From Sphagnum compactum (Eukaryota; Bryophyta; Sphagnopsida; Sphagnales), in assembly GCA_965153455.1 (NCBI GenBank), contig OZ234493.1, positions 34,462,213-34,526,212 of the forward strand: a DNA stretch of 64,000 bases. The letters run 5' to 3'. The notes below the pieces were generated by a model. That model searched no databases, was not told the DNA's origin, and saw only the letters and a list, made by a program, of their open reading frames with translations. Numbering within the stretch: position 1 is the first letter of the stretch; each line of letters begins with the position of its first letter. Made by a program: the position numbers and the translations under genes. This document shows positions 46,900 through 58,840 of this stretch, piece after piece.

Positions 46900-47203
46900 T
46901 GTTCTGATTTTTACTAGTTCTTTTAGTGGTTGATCTTTGCTTCATGTTGGTTTATTCTTTTGTTTTATTTTTTGGGTCTTGTCTTGTCTTGTGCGTGTGT
47001 GTGTGTGTGTGATTGAATTGCAAAGTAGCAAGCTTGGAGAATCAACTAAAAAACATAAGAACAAGTTAACGTTTCCAAGCATGCAAGTATTATTGTTATG
47101 TGTTTTCTTTTATTCACATATATACATGTAATAAAATTAAATATGGGCACCACTATGTGTTTGGTGAGTGTATATTTCTATCTATGTTTTTTTATTTTCA
47201 TCA
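46900..47203 (+). repeat. Copia 2 3' LTR
   Basis: Pairs with 40330-40622; contains a (GT)n run at about 46993-47010 where the 5' LTR has tttgtgtgtgt. Confidence 0.75.
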
Positions 47204-48126
47204 ATATATAAATCCAAATGACCCAAATGATCTCCACCTCCAACATTAAATAGGGAGTGGGAAGGTCACGATGCACCTTATGAGTGTTAGGAAAATATGA
47301 TTGAAACATTGTAAGTTAAGTTGCTTTCAAGGTTGATTCAAACTCTCATCAATATTCATTCAAGTTGTCAAAATTCTAAACAAGTTTTTCTAATATACGC
47401 ATACAAGGCATCAAGATTATAAATAATCCGAACGCACCAACCCATATATGCAAGTCATCAAAGCTATAAACAAACCAATGTAAGTTTAGTTGGGCTTCAT
47501 CCAACTTCTAAAACAAACAAAAAATTTAGTTGTATCTTTAATCAATGTTCTACTTACATAAGAATAACCATCAAGGTTTCCAAAATCATATGAGTCATCG
47601 TTTGCAAATTATTTTCATGGGCATCATCTCAAAAAATTATTTGGAAAACCACATCCTCTACACATTTTGATGATGTAAAATATCACACACAATCATTGCA
47701 TTAAACTCATTTTTCTTCATTTTCTTGTCAAAAGTATTTTTAAACTCAACTTCAACAAGTTTTGTTGCACTTTCATCTTAAAATTTTCCCCAATTCATCC
47801 TTTTTTTATTAATCATTAATAAATAAATATGAATTTTTAAAAGTGTGCAGATTCAATGTTTCATCTTGAAAAATGATCAAAATTTTAAATCATCACCAAA
47901 AGTTAAGATTTCAAATTCTTTAATTTTATTATTCTTTAAACTATAACTTTTCTTAGTACATCATGTACATTATAACCCATTTATACGTGGTAAAGGACTT
48001 TTGAAACTTAAATTTTTTGAAGCAATTCTAAAACATTCTTTGTTGATAGAACCTGACTAGGGAGGGGAAAATCATTCCGAAAAGAAAAGTTTCTTTATTA
48101 CCCCTTTCTTTTCCCACAAAATAATA
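47204..48126. other. AT-rich intergenic
   Basis: No gene. Phrases such as catgcaagtcatcaa...ataaa and gggcttcatccaacttcta recur loosely at 54.6-54.9 kb, hinting at an old shared repeat. Confidence 0.45.
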
Positions 48127-48364
48127 ATATTTTATTTGTTAGTAAACCTGATGCTACTATAAAAAAATCTATGGAATTTTTAGAATTAAAAAAATAAGAA
48201 GTTCTGTAATGATTCTAATAAATCAACGTTCACACCAAATATGGACCGAACTATCTCACGACGTTCTGAACCCAGCTCACGTACCGTTTTAATGGGCGAA
48301 CAACCCAACCCTTGGAACGTACTACCGCCCCAGGTGGCATCAGGTTTACTAACAAATAAAATAT
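48127..48364. repeat. Perfect 28-bp inverted repeat around plastid rRNA fragment
   Basis: 48127-48154 (starts atattttatttgttagtaaa) and 48337-48364 (ends actaacaaataaaatat) are exact reverse complements over 28 bp, with a 182-bp spacer. The right arm abuts the 23S-like fragment. Confidence 0.95.
48225..48337 (-). rRNA. Nuclear copy of a plastid 23S rRNA fragment (pseudogene)
   Basis: The plus strand includes atggaccgaactatctcacg, acgttctgaacccagctcac, gtaccgttttaatgggcgaa and gtactaccgccccaggtggc, the reverse complement of a conserved 3' part of plastid/bacterial-type 23S rRNA (the gene strand would contain GCTGGGTTCAGAACGTCGTG). About 113 bp survive. Relative to the plastid sequence as I remember it, the visible differences are all C-to-T or G-to-A, as in decaying methylated nuclear inserts. 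It is too short to be functional. Confidence 0.85.
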
Positions 48365-51300
48365 GGTTTTAATTTAGGACTTTGAAAATCTACACCAATT
48401 GTGTCAATTCGAGTCAATTTTACAAAAGACTATCAAAAAGATTCATATAATAAAAGAATTTTCATTAAAAAAAATCTAAATGATAAAAACATATGAATCA
48501 CACTCCAAAAAACACTCATACTTTTAAAAATGTGGAATTTCAAAACTTTAAAAACTTAAAATAAGATCAATGAATTTTTACTCTAAGTTCCTTGACATTC
48601 ATATGAGGGAAAAATGACTAACTTACCATGATTACTATGGTTTTAAATGGTAATAAAAAGGTAAATGTTTGATTTTGACTGATTATGTTTAACATCTAAC
48701 GCCCTTTTTGGCTCCTAGTTACATGTTTTGACCCAACAACTTATACCTTTTGTGATTCATTTAACAAAACTTTTACACTTATTTCATGAAAATTATGTCC
48801 TAAAACACAAGTTAACAAAAATAATCTTGATCATTTAGATGTCACCTTGGAGGGACAAAATGACATGTAATCAAGGAAATTAAGATGGCATTTGAAAGCT
48901 TGTAGGGAAAACTATGAACTAATGTATTTTCATGTGTAATTTGATTAAGACTTTTAAGAGTGCTTTGTCCCCCAAAGTTGTGGGACATTGAAATGCCACG
49001 ATTTTGGCAAAAGGAGTTTAAAAATTGTGGGGGAAAAACCATAATTTGGAATGTAATTCCTTTGAAGACTTGTAATAAAATGCTAAAATAGGAAAGGAGG
49101 TTATAGGCCCCATATTTTATTGATTTCAAAAAAGAAGTGCAACAACAAAAGAAGATGTCAACAAATGACACCCTCCCCATTATTGAACATGCCCTTATAA
49201 CACCACTTAGAGATAAGTTCAAACTCCAAGTAATTATGCTTGCAAAACATGTTCCAATTGGCCATGCTAATACCACTATCACTTGTGGAGGGGTAAAACA
49301 TATTAGGGTGAACCAAAAATGATAATTGAAAATCCATTTCAAAAGTTCATATCTAATGTATTATGAATTTAGTGAACCAAGCTTCAAATAAAAGCATGAT
49401 GTTAAAGTTAACATTTTCTTCCATGCAACCCCAATTTAGGCCACCTTAATTTAAACCTTTTTAATCACATATGTTAAATACTGATTTTAGAATATAAAAA
49501 TTTAGATCTTCAAATGGACTTTATGAAATGTTACCATTTTGAATTCTAGTGACAAAAATTTCAAGGAAATAATATGTGGGTGGTTTTTATAATCTTTCAT
49601 AGGCTTTTTATTTGTAAAATTCCAAAATTTGGAGTCTATGGTATGATCATCCTTGGACATTTCCAAAGACCATTCCATATTTAACTACCTCATTTCCAAA
49701 GTCTACCTTTTTTTCCCCTAATAACTGCCTCTTTTGCTATTTTTTTCCAAATAATTATTTCCCTTCTTTCTTAATAACTACTTCCATCTTTATAACTAAC
49801 TCACTCTTTTTCCCTACCCACCAACATGGATATGAAAAAAACTTATTAACATGTGTATTTTCATGTCCATGGAGTTTATATTAAATCAAATTAAAATTGA
49901 CATTGACATAACTAATTATGAATTAATGAAAACCATATGAAAATATAAAAAGAAAAAAAGTTGATCATCATTAGTAGTGTGTAGCAATGCAAAGCCCGAA
50001 TTCCATACATGGATTATGACATCGGGCATATGTCAATTTGTAAACTTCATATTAAATGAATATTGATGGTTTTGGTGCAATTGTTTCAAAGTTCCAAAGA
50101 TTATGAGTTGATTGTTTCAATACCTTGAGTAATTTTTTTATGTTTACCATGTTTTCATTTTGTTTCTATGCAATAATACTTATTAGACCTAAAGTAACTA
50201 ACATTGCTTTCCAAATCCCCTAATTATAGCTCACATGGGAAGAAAGACATAAAAATCCATTACACAGTTTGCTTCTATTCATAGGTCCAAACTTGCTTTA
50301 GAATTCTCAAGCTCACATAAAGGCCATCAAAATGTAATTTGTACACATTTTAAATTGAGGATAGAACAAAATGAAACTATGCAACAAATTGAAAGGTTGC
50401 TTAGTACATAGGAGAAATCACCAAAGTGAAAGTTATAACTAAATGTTAGTTCTTCTTTTGAGTTGGTAACATTGAGTTGAAAATCGTTGTCCATTTTTAA
50501 GTTATTGTCCTCCCATTATCTGTAGGAATTCAAGCCATAGTGAGTTAATTATGAATTGATGGAAATCCATGAGTTAGTTTTGGCTCACAATTGCACTAGT
50601 GACACACTCTTTGTTCACATGTGAAGGTGAGGTGATGGAGAAGCACTTGAAACATGTCCTTTCTACTTATCTAAAAAATCTCAAAATCGTACCTCCATTG
50701 CAAGGAGCTAAAAAAGGTGCCACAAGTTTGTAGAAATTCTATTATTTTTGAATTAACATTAATCACCAATACTAGATTAACTTATAAGCGTGTTAAAATA
50801 AACCTCAACACACAATATTTGACCATACAAATATATGATTAAGACTTATACATAGGACCAAAAAAACTAAAACCAAGTAATATCAACAATTAAAATATGA
50901 AATTGAAAACCTTTATATAAATGTGACAAGAAACTTTCATATATCAACCAAAAACTTGAACAATTTAGTGATAAAATATAAAATATAAAAACATTATTGA
51001 AATTTTCATATCAATTAATAAATCCAATACCTGTGTGACCAAAATGTGCAACTAAACAAAAAATGAAAAAAAATGAAATTGAAAGTTTCATACAAGCAAC
51101 ATAAACAAATACCAATCACCAATATGTTCATTGATTATTTTATTTTGGGAATAATAACTATAAAATCCTTCAAACAAATCATTAAAATATATAATTGAAA
51201 TTGAAATGTTTGATTAAAATCTAGTGTGGAATAAATAGAAAGATAAATTGTTTTCTTTTCCATTTTATTTTTTGCATTTGTGTAAATAATGCACAAAACA

Positions 51301-52180
51301 AAGGTTGACAAGTATAATTGACAATGTTGTAAATACATAGAACAACATGGGTCTAGCAAAAAATAGTTCTATTGATCCCAAAACTAACATTTCTCATATT
51401 CTCAAACAATCATGACAAATTTTTTGTTGATTTTCAATCAATCAAACAAACAAAAAAACAAAATTTTGTTGAAACAAAGAAATGAACCAAACAAATCATG
51501 TCTTGATCCATGCTTTCCAAATAAGAGTGATTTCACTTAAAAACTTCTCATTTTAAAAACTAAAGCCAAAAAATAAATTAAAAAATGGTTATATAGGAAT
51601 CCTTGTAGTTCAAGCCTTAGAAGGAAACCAACAACTTAAAGTTAGAAAAACAACTTTCTCATTTCTCATTCCTTTTGAATTCTTTGAAGCTAGGCACAAG
51701 TATGGTAATAGTTCATATAAGCCTAGGGATCAACTAAAAGTTATTGCCATATGCCACATGCCCTTGCAAATTTCAAATTTGCATCGATGCTTAGAACCTA
51801 GTTGTAACTTCATTTCCACCAACTATATATTTGAACCCTAATTGCACATTAGTTAAAATTAACCATGAATCAATGAATGACTAGATGAATGATTTGGTAG
51901 TATGTACATGCACTTTGCACATTGACATGTTACAAATTTGGCATTTTCATATAGTCCATGTCCTTGCCCCATGGGATTTGAAGTTGCAGGTTCCAAGTTA
52001 TTTGCATCTAGCTGAGCATAGAGTTAGACAATGTTGAATAAAACCTTCCACATGGCAAGTGGCATGTCAAATTGGTGTTTCATTTACAAATGTTGTAAAA
52101 ATTGCTTAATTTTTTAATGTGGAAATAATATTTATAAATGCATGTACTTTTGCCATAAAGTTGCAAACTAGTTGGATGGT
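48365..52180. other. AT-rich intergenic, one unidentified long frame
   Basis: The longest frame outside the SRS locus that is not in an element lies at 48842-49342 (minus, 166 codons, hydrophobic). On the plus strand the same region reads LWDIEMPRFWQKEFKN-like and, in frame at 49137-49322, MQQQKKMSTNDTLPIIEH, which looks more protein-like, but neither was identified. Nothing else was seen. Confidence 0.35.
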
Positions 52181-52448
52181 CAGTGAAAATCCTTTAAGGT
52201 GTACCCTCCAAAACGAAAAGGACCTAGTTTCACTATAGTTTTTTTTTCCCCCTTTTTTTTTATCATCATCAAAACGAAGGAATCAAAAAGTGTCAAATAT
52301 TTTGTAAGTATCATATTTTAGACCATTACAATTTTAGAATCATAATCATCCATAAGTGTGTCTTTACATGATAAAAAAGGATTAGGTTAAAAATATAGAA
52401 AAATTTGATGTTGTGACAGGATTTTGGTACATTAAAAAATTTGAACCT
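52181..52448 (+). mobile_element. GGGT-TIR miniature element, copy 3
   Basis: Follows copies 1 and 2: gtgaaaatcctttaaggtgt at the left, gattttggtacattaaaaaa at the right, atcataatcatccataagtg inside. Both terminal GGGT words are mutated and no target duplication is visible. Confidence 0.75.
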
Positions 52449-55255
52449 TAGTAGTTGTTTAAGACATGTAGGTAGTGATAGTGTGGTCTTCATGGACATG
52501 ATTTTTCATAATGTGTTTTCATCAGATTGGGATTTCCCAGTGCAATGGAATTTTTTTTTTCTTGTTTTTTAAAATTTTTATGGGTTCACACATTATTGTT
52601 TAAAGTGATCATGTTGTTATTGGGGTGCAATAATTTAATAAAAACCCATATATTTAACAAAAAAGATTTGGGAAATGGGTGAAAAAAAATCAATCACCAC
52701 AATAAAATAATAATGTATGGTTATCATTCAAGGAGTTTGAGATATCATTTTTGAGACCCCTCATTGAGGTTTCATTTTTTGAAGTCCTGTCTTTGATTAA
52801 TGTTTGTGTTTTCCTACTTTTTTTTCATTATTTTATTTTTTAAATATTCAAACACTAAAATTATTAAAAATTTAAAAATTATAGTGATATCAATTTTATT
52901 TTTTATTTAAAATTATAAAGTCAATTATGAACACCCATTTTTATTAAATAACTGATACAAAAAATTGGTTGAAAAAAAATTTTGAATTTTTTTGATAAAT
53001 TGGTAGGATATCAAAATCTTTGAATTTGAAAAAAAGAAGCACCTTAGTTTTAATATGTGCATTAAAAACCCAAGACTAGGAGTTTTCAAGAAAAAATGGA
53101 AATTTCCCCAAATTCATAATTCTAGTTATTTCAAAACTCCTTACTTTAATTGACTTAATTAAAAGAAAGAAAAAATGATATATATATATTTTTAAATTGA
53201 AAAACTATGAATAAAGAGATATAATATTTTAAAATTTTTGTTTCCTTTCCATTGTAAATTTCTAAGGTGTATGCAAGACATGTGGTGATGTAATACTTTC
53301 AACCTAACTTGGATTACACATAATATTGTTCAGTCAATCAATCATCTTGAATTGAAACCATCCATATTGTCAATGTGTAAGTTTATGCAAGGTTTGAAAA
53401 TTTCTTAGTCAATGTCGATTCAATGCATATGCTTTAGTTTATTTTAAAATGGGATAGGATATCATACCAACTATGGGTATTTATGATTCTTCTATCCCTC
53501 TAACATGCAAATTATTTGTCCTACCATAATCAACAGTTGTTTCCTTGTTAATCTAAATGATCAAATGTGATTTTTAATTAACTCCTTTGTATAACACAAA
53601 CTCATGTTCTTATAATTCATTTTGTCACCTATGCAACTAAACAATCACCTTTTTCAATTCATTAATTATTAGTCATTTAGTAAGTTTTTAAACAAGTGAA
53701 ATTGATTTATTAATAATAATCAATGGACAATGTCTTGGCAACTTTTTTTCAAGAATTGACAACAAGTACTAAGACTTATTTCTTACAAAGATTAATATAA
53801 AAAAATTAAAAATCTACTTAGATTTTTAAAAAAAATTACAAACATGGAATTCAACTCATATATTGACAATGAAACAAAAAAGTTAGATTAAGTTGTTTTT
53901 CTATGACCAAAACTGGGTAGTTATATGTTCTATCAAATCCAAAAAATCACATTACAATTGAGAGAAGAGTTCACATTCAACATGTCATTGAATATCTACT
54001 CTCCTTTTACAACATAGGGTCTAATCATGGCTGGGGTACCACAACAAGAGCAAGAAATATTTTGTGTCTTGTGTCCTAAGTCCTAAGGCAAAATCAATGT
54101 TATGAGGTGCTAAACAACAAAAGGGTGCATATGTATGTTTATTAATCAACCAAAAAAAGGAGAATAGGTGATAAAAATTAATTGTGCAAATTTCCTATTC
54201 TTATTTCCTTTTTTATAAAATTACATAGTGGGACATGATTCTTTAGTCATGTTTCAAGATACTTAAAGACATGTTAAAATCATCTAAATCATAAATAGTC
54301 ATAACCATTTTAATCAAGAAATATGTGAGTATCTAAAGAACTATAAATAAATTAAAAATGAATAATTTGATACATACAATGATCATTCAAAATAATATCC
54401 TAACAAAGATTTTGGGGTTAGACAATTCTTTTGTGTACCCCAACCATGATTGCGTCCCACAACCATATAGTTTTAGCAATTTTTACAATTCGAGCTTTAA
54501 TCCTAAACTTCTAAGTCTTAAACCAGATGTTTGAATTATGAAATGTTCCAACAAGTGCATCAACATAACCTAGATTGCTTTTAAAGGTTGGTTTTAACCC
54601 CTATCAATTGTATTTGTTCAAGGCAACAAAACTTCAAACACATATGACCCATATACATGCAAGTCATCAATATCATAAATAGTTGCATCACATAACCATA
54701 CATGTCATCAAGATTATAGACAATCCTAATGCCAGTTGATGCCCATCCTCAGTTATCATACCTAAGAAACAGTCCCATCCCATACCATACGAGACATCAA
54801 GAATATGTACATGCAAGCAGCTTTAATTGAGTTTCATCCAATGTACCAAAAGAGAAGTTGGACTGTCCCCAACTTCTAGAATGTACTAAAAAGTATAGTT
54901 TTGCCTTAAACCAAAATTTATGACCTCAATTTCACTTTGCAATACGATCGATGTACTCACAAAGGGCACATGAGTGAGTGAGTACCAATGGTGTTGTCAT
55001 GCCAATGTTGTTGTCCATGACAACATCCTAGCATGCATAATATTCATGTGCACATTTCATAGCATACCTCCATCACCATGTATGTATGCATGAATGGGCA
55101 TAGGTTTTACAAATTGGGTCATAGGTTTGGTAGCCCAAATCTATCCCTAGATTTGTGAGGTAGTGTAACTAGATTTTGTGTGGCTATCCAGTCTCATTCC
55201 ATTCGGTCAGACAATTCACTTGTGTGTGTTAATATGATGAAAGTTTGTTTTTTCC
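52449..55255. other. AT-rich intergenic
   Basis: No gene or complete element. At about 54385-54470 a segment (cattcaaaataatatccta ... gtaccccaaccatgattg) resembles the Copia 1 hinge at 14156-14235, so a Copia scrap may lie here. Confidence 0.45.
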
Positions 55256-55279
55256 CTCTCTCTCTCTCTCTCTCTCTCT
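55256..55279. repeat. (TC)n microsatellite
   Basis: About 12 TC units. Confidence 0.95.
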
Positions 55280-55479
55280 TCTGGTTGCTTGTGCTCCAAT
55301 TTTGGGCTGCCCGCAATCCACATTTGTTGACTCCTAATAATTTGTACACCTTTTCCTCTGCACACTATTTAGCAATTCACCCCTCTATTTTTCATTGCTC
55401 AAAATAGTACATAGTGATGTAGTAATAATTGCCATTTCTCCTTTCACTTACCTTCAGTGTGTTTTCTCCGGGACAATTT

Positions 55480-55790
55480 TTTTTGCATTTTTCTGACCTG
55501 AAAAATTTATGATTTCAACACATGAAAAGCATTTATTGTGAAAAAAATGGCCCTGATTTTCCAGATTATTGATTTCTATAATTAAAAATGGCGAATTTTT
55601 TACAACGGGCTCCAGCAGGTAGCCAAAATATAAAATGATTCGATTAAAAAAAATTACTTCAATATTTGGTCTACAACCAAATTTGGCTACATCTTGTTGT
55701 TGATGATCACAAAAATTTGGCTACATCACAAAATTGGGAAAATAAAACCCTTGTAAGTTGCAAGATTTTAACATTGTATCAAGTTATTTC
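55480..55790 (-). repeat. TAGCCAAA repeat family R2, copy 5
   Basis: On the minus strand it reads gggttttattttcccaattt, ttgtgatgtagccaaatttt, tgatcatcaa, tgtagccaaatttggttgta, in the R2 order. Confidence 0.6.
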
Positions 55791-56312
55791 TACCACCAGT
55801 TACTTTGAACTTTAGGTATATTTTGTGCTTCATGCACATGACTTTTGGAGCTATAAGATACTTGAATTAAGGCTAATTAAGCATGCCGTTGCATTTGATG
55901 TGCATCACCTGGTCGAACAGCACCTCCTATTACGAGCAAGGCCAGAGTTAAGGGAGTGAATCATAAGTTTGCAACAACTTATTTGATGCTAAGGTTGGGC
56001 GGGAAGCTCATAACAAACGTGTATTTTTCTAGCATCTCTTATTGATCCACACTCAATTTCCAACTCAAGTTCCCTCTGCCTGCACCCTTTGCAAGAACAA
56101 GACTTGATGTGGTCAACCCTCTTGGTCTTATCATATATGCAGCAAGTAGCTCAACTAATTCCCATTTGGTTGGTGGGTGGGAGGGAGGGAGGGTTTGAGT
56201 TTGTGCTACATTGTGTATTGCCAATCCAAACACTACAAAACAATAGCAGGCTGCAAGACCCTCTGTCCGGTCCATTATTTTCTTAGTCCTTCTACTACTC
56301 CATGTCTTTTAC

Positions 56313-56753
56313 CAGAGTTGGCCGGTTATTGAGTTTCGACCCGGTTATCAGGCTGGTTATTAATCACATATCAGTCAGTGATTGATTTTGTCGATAATTG
56401 GTTGAATCGAGTATCCCTTGGTATTGAATTCTCAATAATCTAATAACCTACCTGGATGACTTGATTACCATCCAAGTAGGTTATCGATCTTTAAACATTA
56501 ATACAAAAAATTGAAAAAAAAAACAAAAAGGAATACTATTTTTTAGTTTTATTAAAAAAATTATTATAACCGGATAATACCTGGCAGGATAACCGATGAT
56601 TACGTATCAGTTATTTGATAACCTACCTTATGCATAATCAATGGTTATTACTCCAATTTTTTTATATTGATAACCTGTGTGATCTCCCCCAAAAATTCAA
56701 AAGAATCGACCCATCGGCTATTTTAAAAGAAAAGAAATAACCATCCAACACTG
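56313..56753 (+). mobile_element. hAT-like miniature element, copy 3
   Basis: Left end CAGAGTTGGCCGGTTATT; the reverse complement of the right end is CAGTGTTGGATGGTTATT, as in the 18.2-kb copy. Near-identical gtctttt flanks both ends, a likely 8-bp target duplication with one changed base. Internally it repeats ggttat-type words. No coding capacity. Confidence 0.8.
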
Positions 56754-56911
56754 GTCTTTTTACATCCTTAAATAGTGCAAAAATAGGGCCAGGGTGAACT
56801 AGCGCCCACCAACTAAACCCTACCTTCTGACCTATGATACTTACAAACTTACACAGGTAGTTACTTACTTAGGTACTAGTGTGAGGTGGAAGTAGGAGGG
56901 TTAGTAATACC

Positions 56912-56949
56912 AAAGTGGAACCTTAGTTTATCAACTAAGGTTCCACTTT
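56912..56949. repeat. Perfect 17-bp hairpin
   Basis: AAAGTGGAACCTTAGTT, loop TATC, AACTAAGGTTCCACTTT. No neighbouring gene is evident; it could be a recent small foldback. Confidence 0.9.
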
Positions 56950-58139
56950 AGTAACTCAATTTGAACTTGTAAATATGCACAAGATATGTAGGTCTCCAAA
57001 AAGGGCCTGTAAAGAAGAAATGTGTTATTTTGATTGACCGATCATAATGGATTAGTTCATGTAATTGCATACAAATGATCTACACTCCCCACTCTTTTAC
57101 GATGTTCAAATTTTCATATTTGTTTGATGAGGATTGGGGAAATAATAACTTGCATACTATTGTGGACATAATAATAAACACTAAGAGGCCCACATAGTAG
57201 ATGTGGGTGGGTGGATCTGCTCATACTTATACTGTAGTAACAAACTTTCTATGGGGGGGAAAGAAACCATATGACTAGATCATGTGTGCCATGCTTCTCC
57301 TACTTGTGTGTGTGTGTTTTTTCCTCTTTAAGGAGTGGATGGTCCACAGCTGTTCTGATAAAGGAGAGGAAGAGCTTGAAGAGCTTCCATGGCATTCAAT
57401 AACTATTATGTAAACAAGAAGAATTGGGAATCCCCCACTTTCCAATAAAATAGCATCCTAAAGTGCAAAATGTTTATTAAAAAACAAAAGCTTGTGTTTT
57501 GTTGAATCCAAAATCCTTGTAAGTTGTGCTTCTCTTCTGGTGATTGGAGGTCAAACCCTAAATCCTGGAAATATAAGAAGGACTTGTGTAGAGGATTTGA
57601 CCACTAACCAATCACAGCAAACTTGTTTTGGCTATAGAATTTGAATTTTGCTGAGTCATGTGAGAAAGGGTTAGAAGTTGCTGGCTTTTCAAACTGGTGC
57701 TAGGCTATAAGTGAGTAGGCATAACTAAGCAACAACAAAAACTAGCCCTGCCAAAGGACTTTTGCCCCCCATGTTTCATGGCTTGCCTTTTGATGTTTAA
57801 AAAAAAATTCACAACACTTTTTTCCCTCTCCTCGATATGCTCTTCTACCCATTTCCTAATGTTTCCTAAATGCAACCCAAGACAAGAGAAGTATCATGTG
57901 AGCTATCCCAGAGCACTTCATTTCATCCACTATCTTGATGCTATAGACAAATCACCTTCCTTTTTCTTAAAGTGCATAACTATTATATTATTTGCTCATC
58001 AAAGTTCCCATTGGATATGCACCTGCTTTTTGACACTTTCAAAAAGTTCCTTGGCATGTTGTTTCCTTCCTTCTAGTAAATCCCAGAGTTTCTCCCTCCT
58101 TTGGACTTCCCACCCTAGTTGACTTCAAGTCTACCCTGG
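56950..58139. other. Intergenic, possible degenerate coding on minus strand
   Basis: On the minus strand at about 57780-58115, pieces such as REKLWDLLEGRKQHAKELFE and IRKWVEEHIEEREKSVV read like charged helical protein but are broken by stops. A 114-codon plus frame (57778-58122) is its antisense. Family not recognised. Confidence 0.3.
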
Positions 58140-58400
58140 CCCTAAGGTCAGTTCCGTCATCAAATAATCCTCAAAATAGCGAAATGAAATTTTGTGAAAA
58201 TACGAAGTTGATATGTTGAAAATCATCATAATTTATCATAAACTACACTCTGAATTACTTTCGCTACTCATATCACAATATTATTATAGTATATAATGGA
58301 AAAACTAATAATTTCAAAATTGGAAGAAAAAAAATTCATTTTTTGAAAAAAATAATTATTCATTTTGTCAATGTGGAAGCTGACCCTAGGCTACTATTCA
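58140..58400 (+). repeat. Dispersed repeat family R3, copy 3
   Basis: gttgaaaatcatcataattt, ctgaattactttcgctactc, cacaatattattatagtat and gtcaatgtggaagctgaccc parallel the 33.75-kb copy. Confidence 0.65.
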
Positions 58401-58589
58401 ACTTATGGTTCTATATAAAGTAGGGTTTGGATCAGACTTTAGGTAAGGTATGCAAATTGAAGAACCATACTTTGTTGGCCAGGGCACTCCATAGATGATG
58501 CATCATGCAAATGAGTTCAATGTGGTGTTGAAGTTGTTGAAAGGGGCTGCCCAAGAGGAAAAAGCCTTGCTCGACTTTGAAAAATCAAG

Positions 58590-58840
58590 TGATTTTAGAG
58601 TTTTCCAATTTGCCAGAAGTGAGAAAACAAAAAAGGTAGTGAAAAATCAGCAGATTTCTATACTTGGCTTTTTTTATAAACTTGTAGCCAAAATATAGAA
58701 CGAAGATAAAGGATTTGTATTTCATATTTGGTTTATAGCCAGATTTGGGCTAAATCTTACCAGAGATGATCACCACTTTTCTACATCTTCCTATGGATGA
58801 TAGCTACTTTGGCTATAAACAAAATAATTCTTAAAAAGAA
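58590..58840 (+). repeat. TAGCCAAA repeat family R2, copy 6
   Basis: gccagaagtgag, cttgtagccaaaatataga, atggatgatagctactttgg and a terminal ttcttaaaaagaacactg match the right arm of the 32-kb foldback. The aacactg end fits a CAGTGTT terminus. Confidence 0.6.

Larger units (their letters stand above)
40330..47203 (+). mobile_element. Ty1/Copia LTR retrotransposon, element 2 (heavily decayed)
   Basis: LTRs at 40330-40622 and 46900-47203 share TGTT(t/c)TGATTT-like starts, gggtcttgtctt/gggccttgtctt, tatgtgtttggtga and gtttctttgttttcatca-type ends. Between them lie, in Copia order, gag, zinc knuckle, protease, pre-integrase, integrase, reverse transcriptase and RNase H remnants, all plus strand and full of stops. 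Three later insertions are visible: a GGGT-TIR element (42034-42302), a TIR element (43296-43875) and an unexplained segment (about 44680-45590). No target duplication was clear. It belongs to a different Copia lineage from element 1, judging by LTR and protein differences. Confidence 0.9.

Noticed and set aside
48127-48364. Functional organelle rRNA gene or whole plastid contig
   Set aside because: Only about 113 bp match, flanked by unrelated AT-rich sequence and carrying many transitions.
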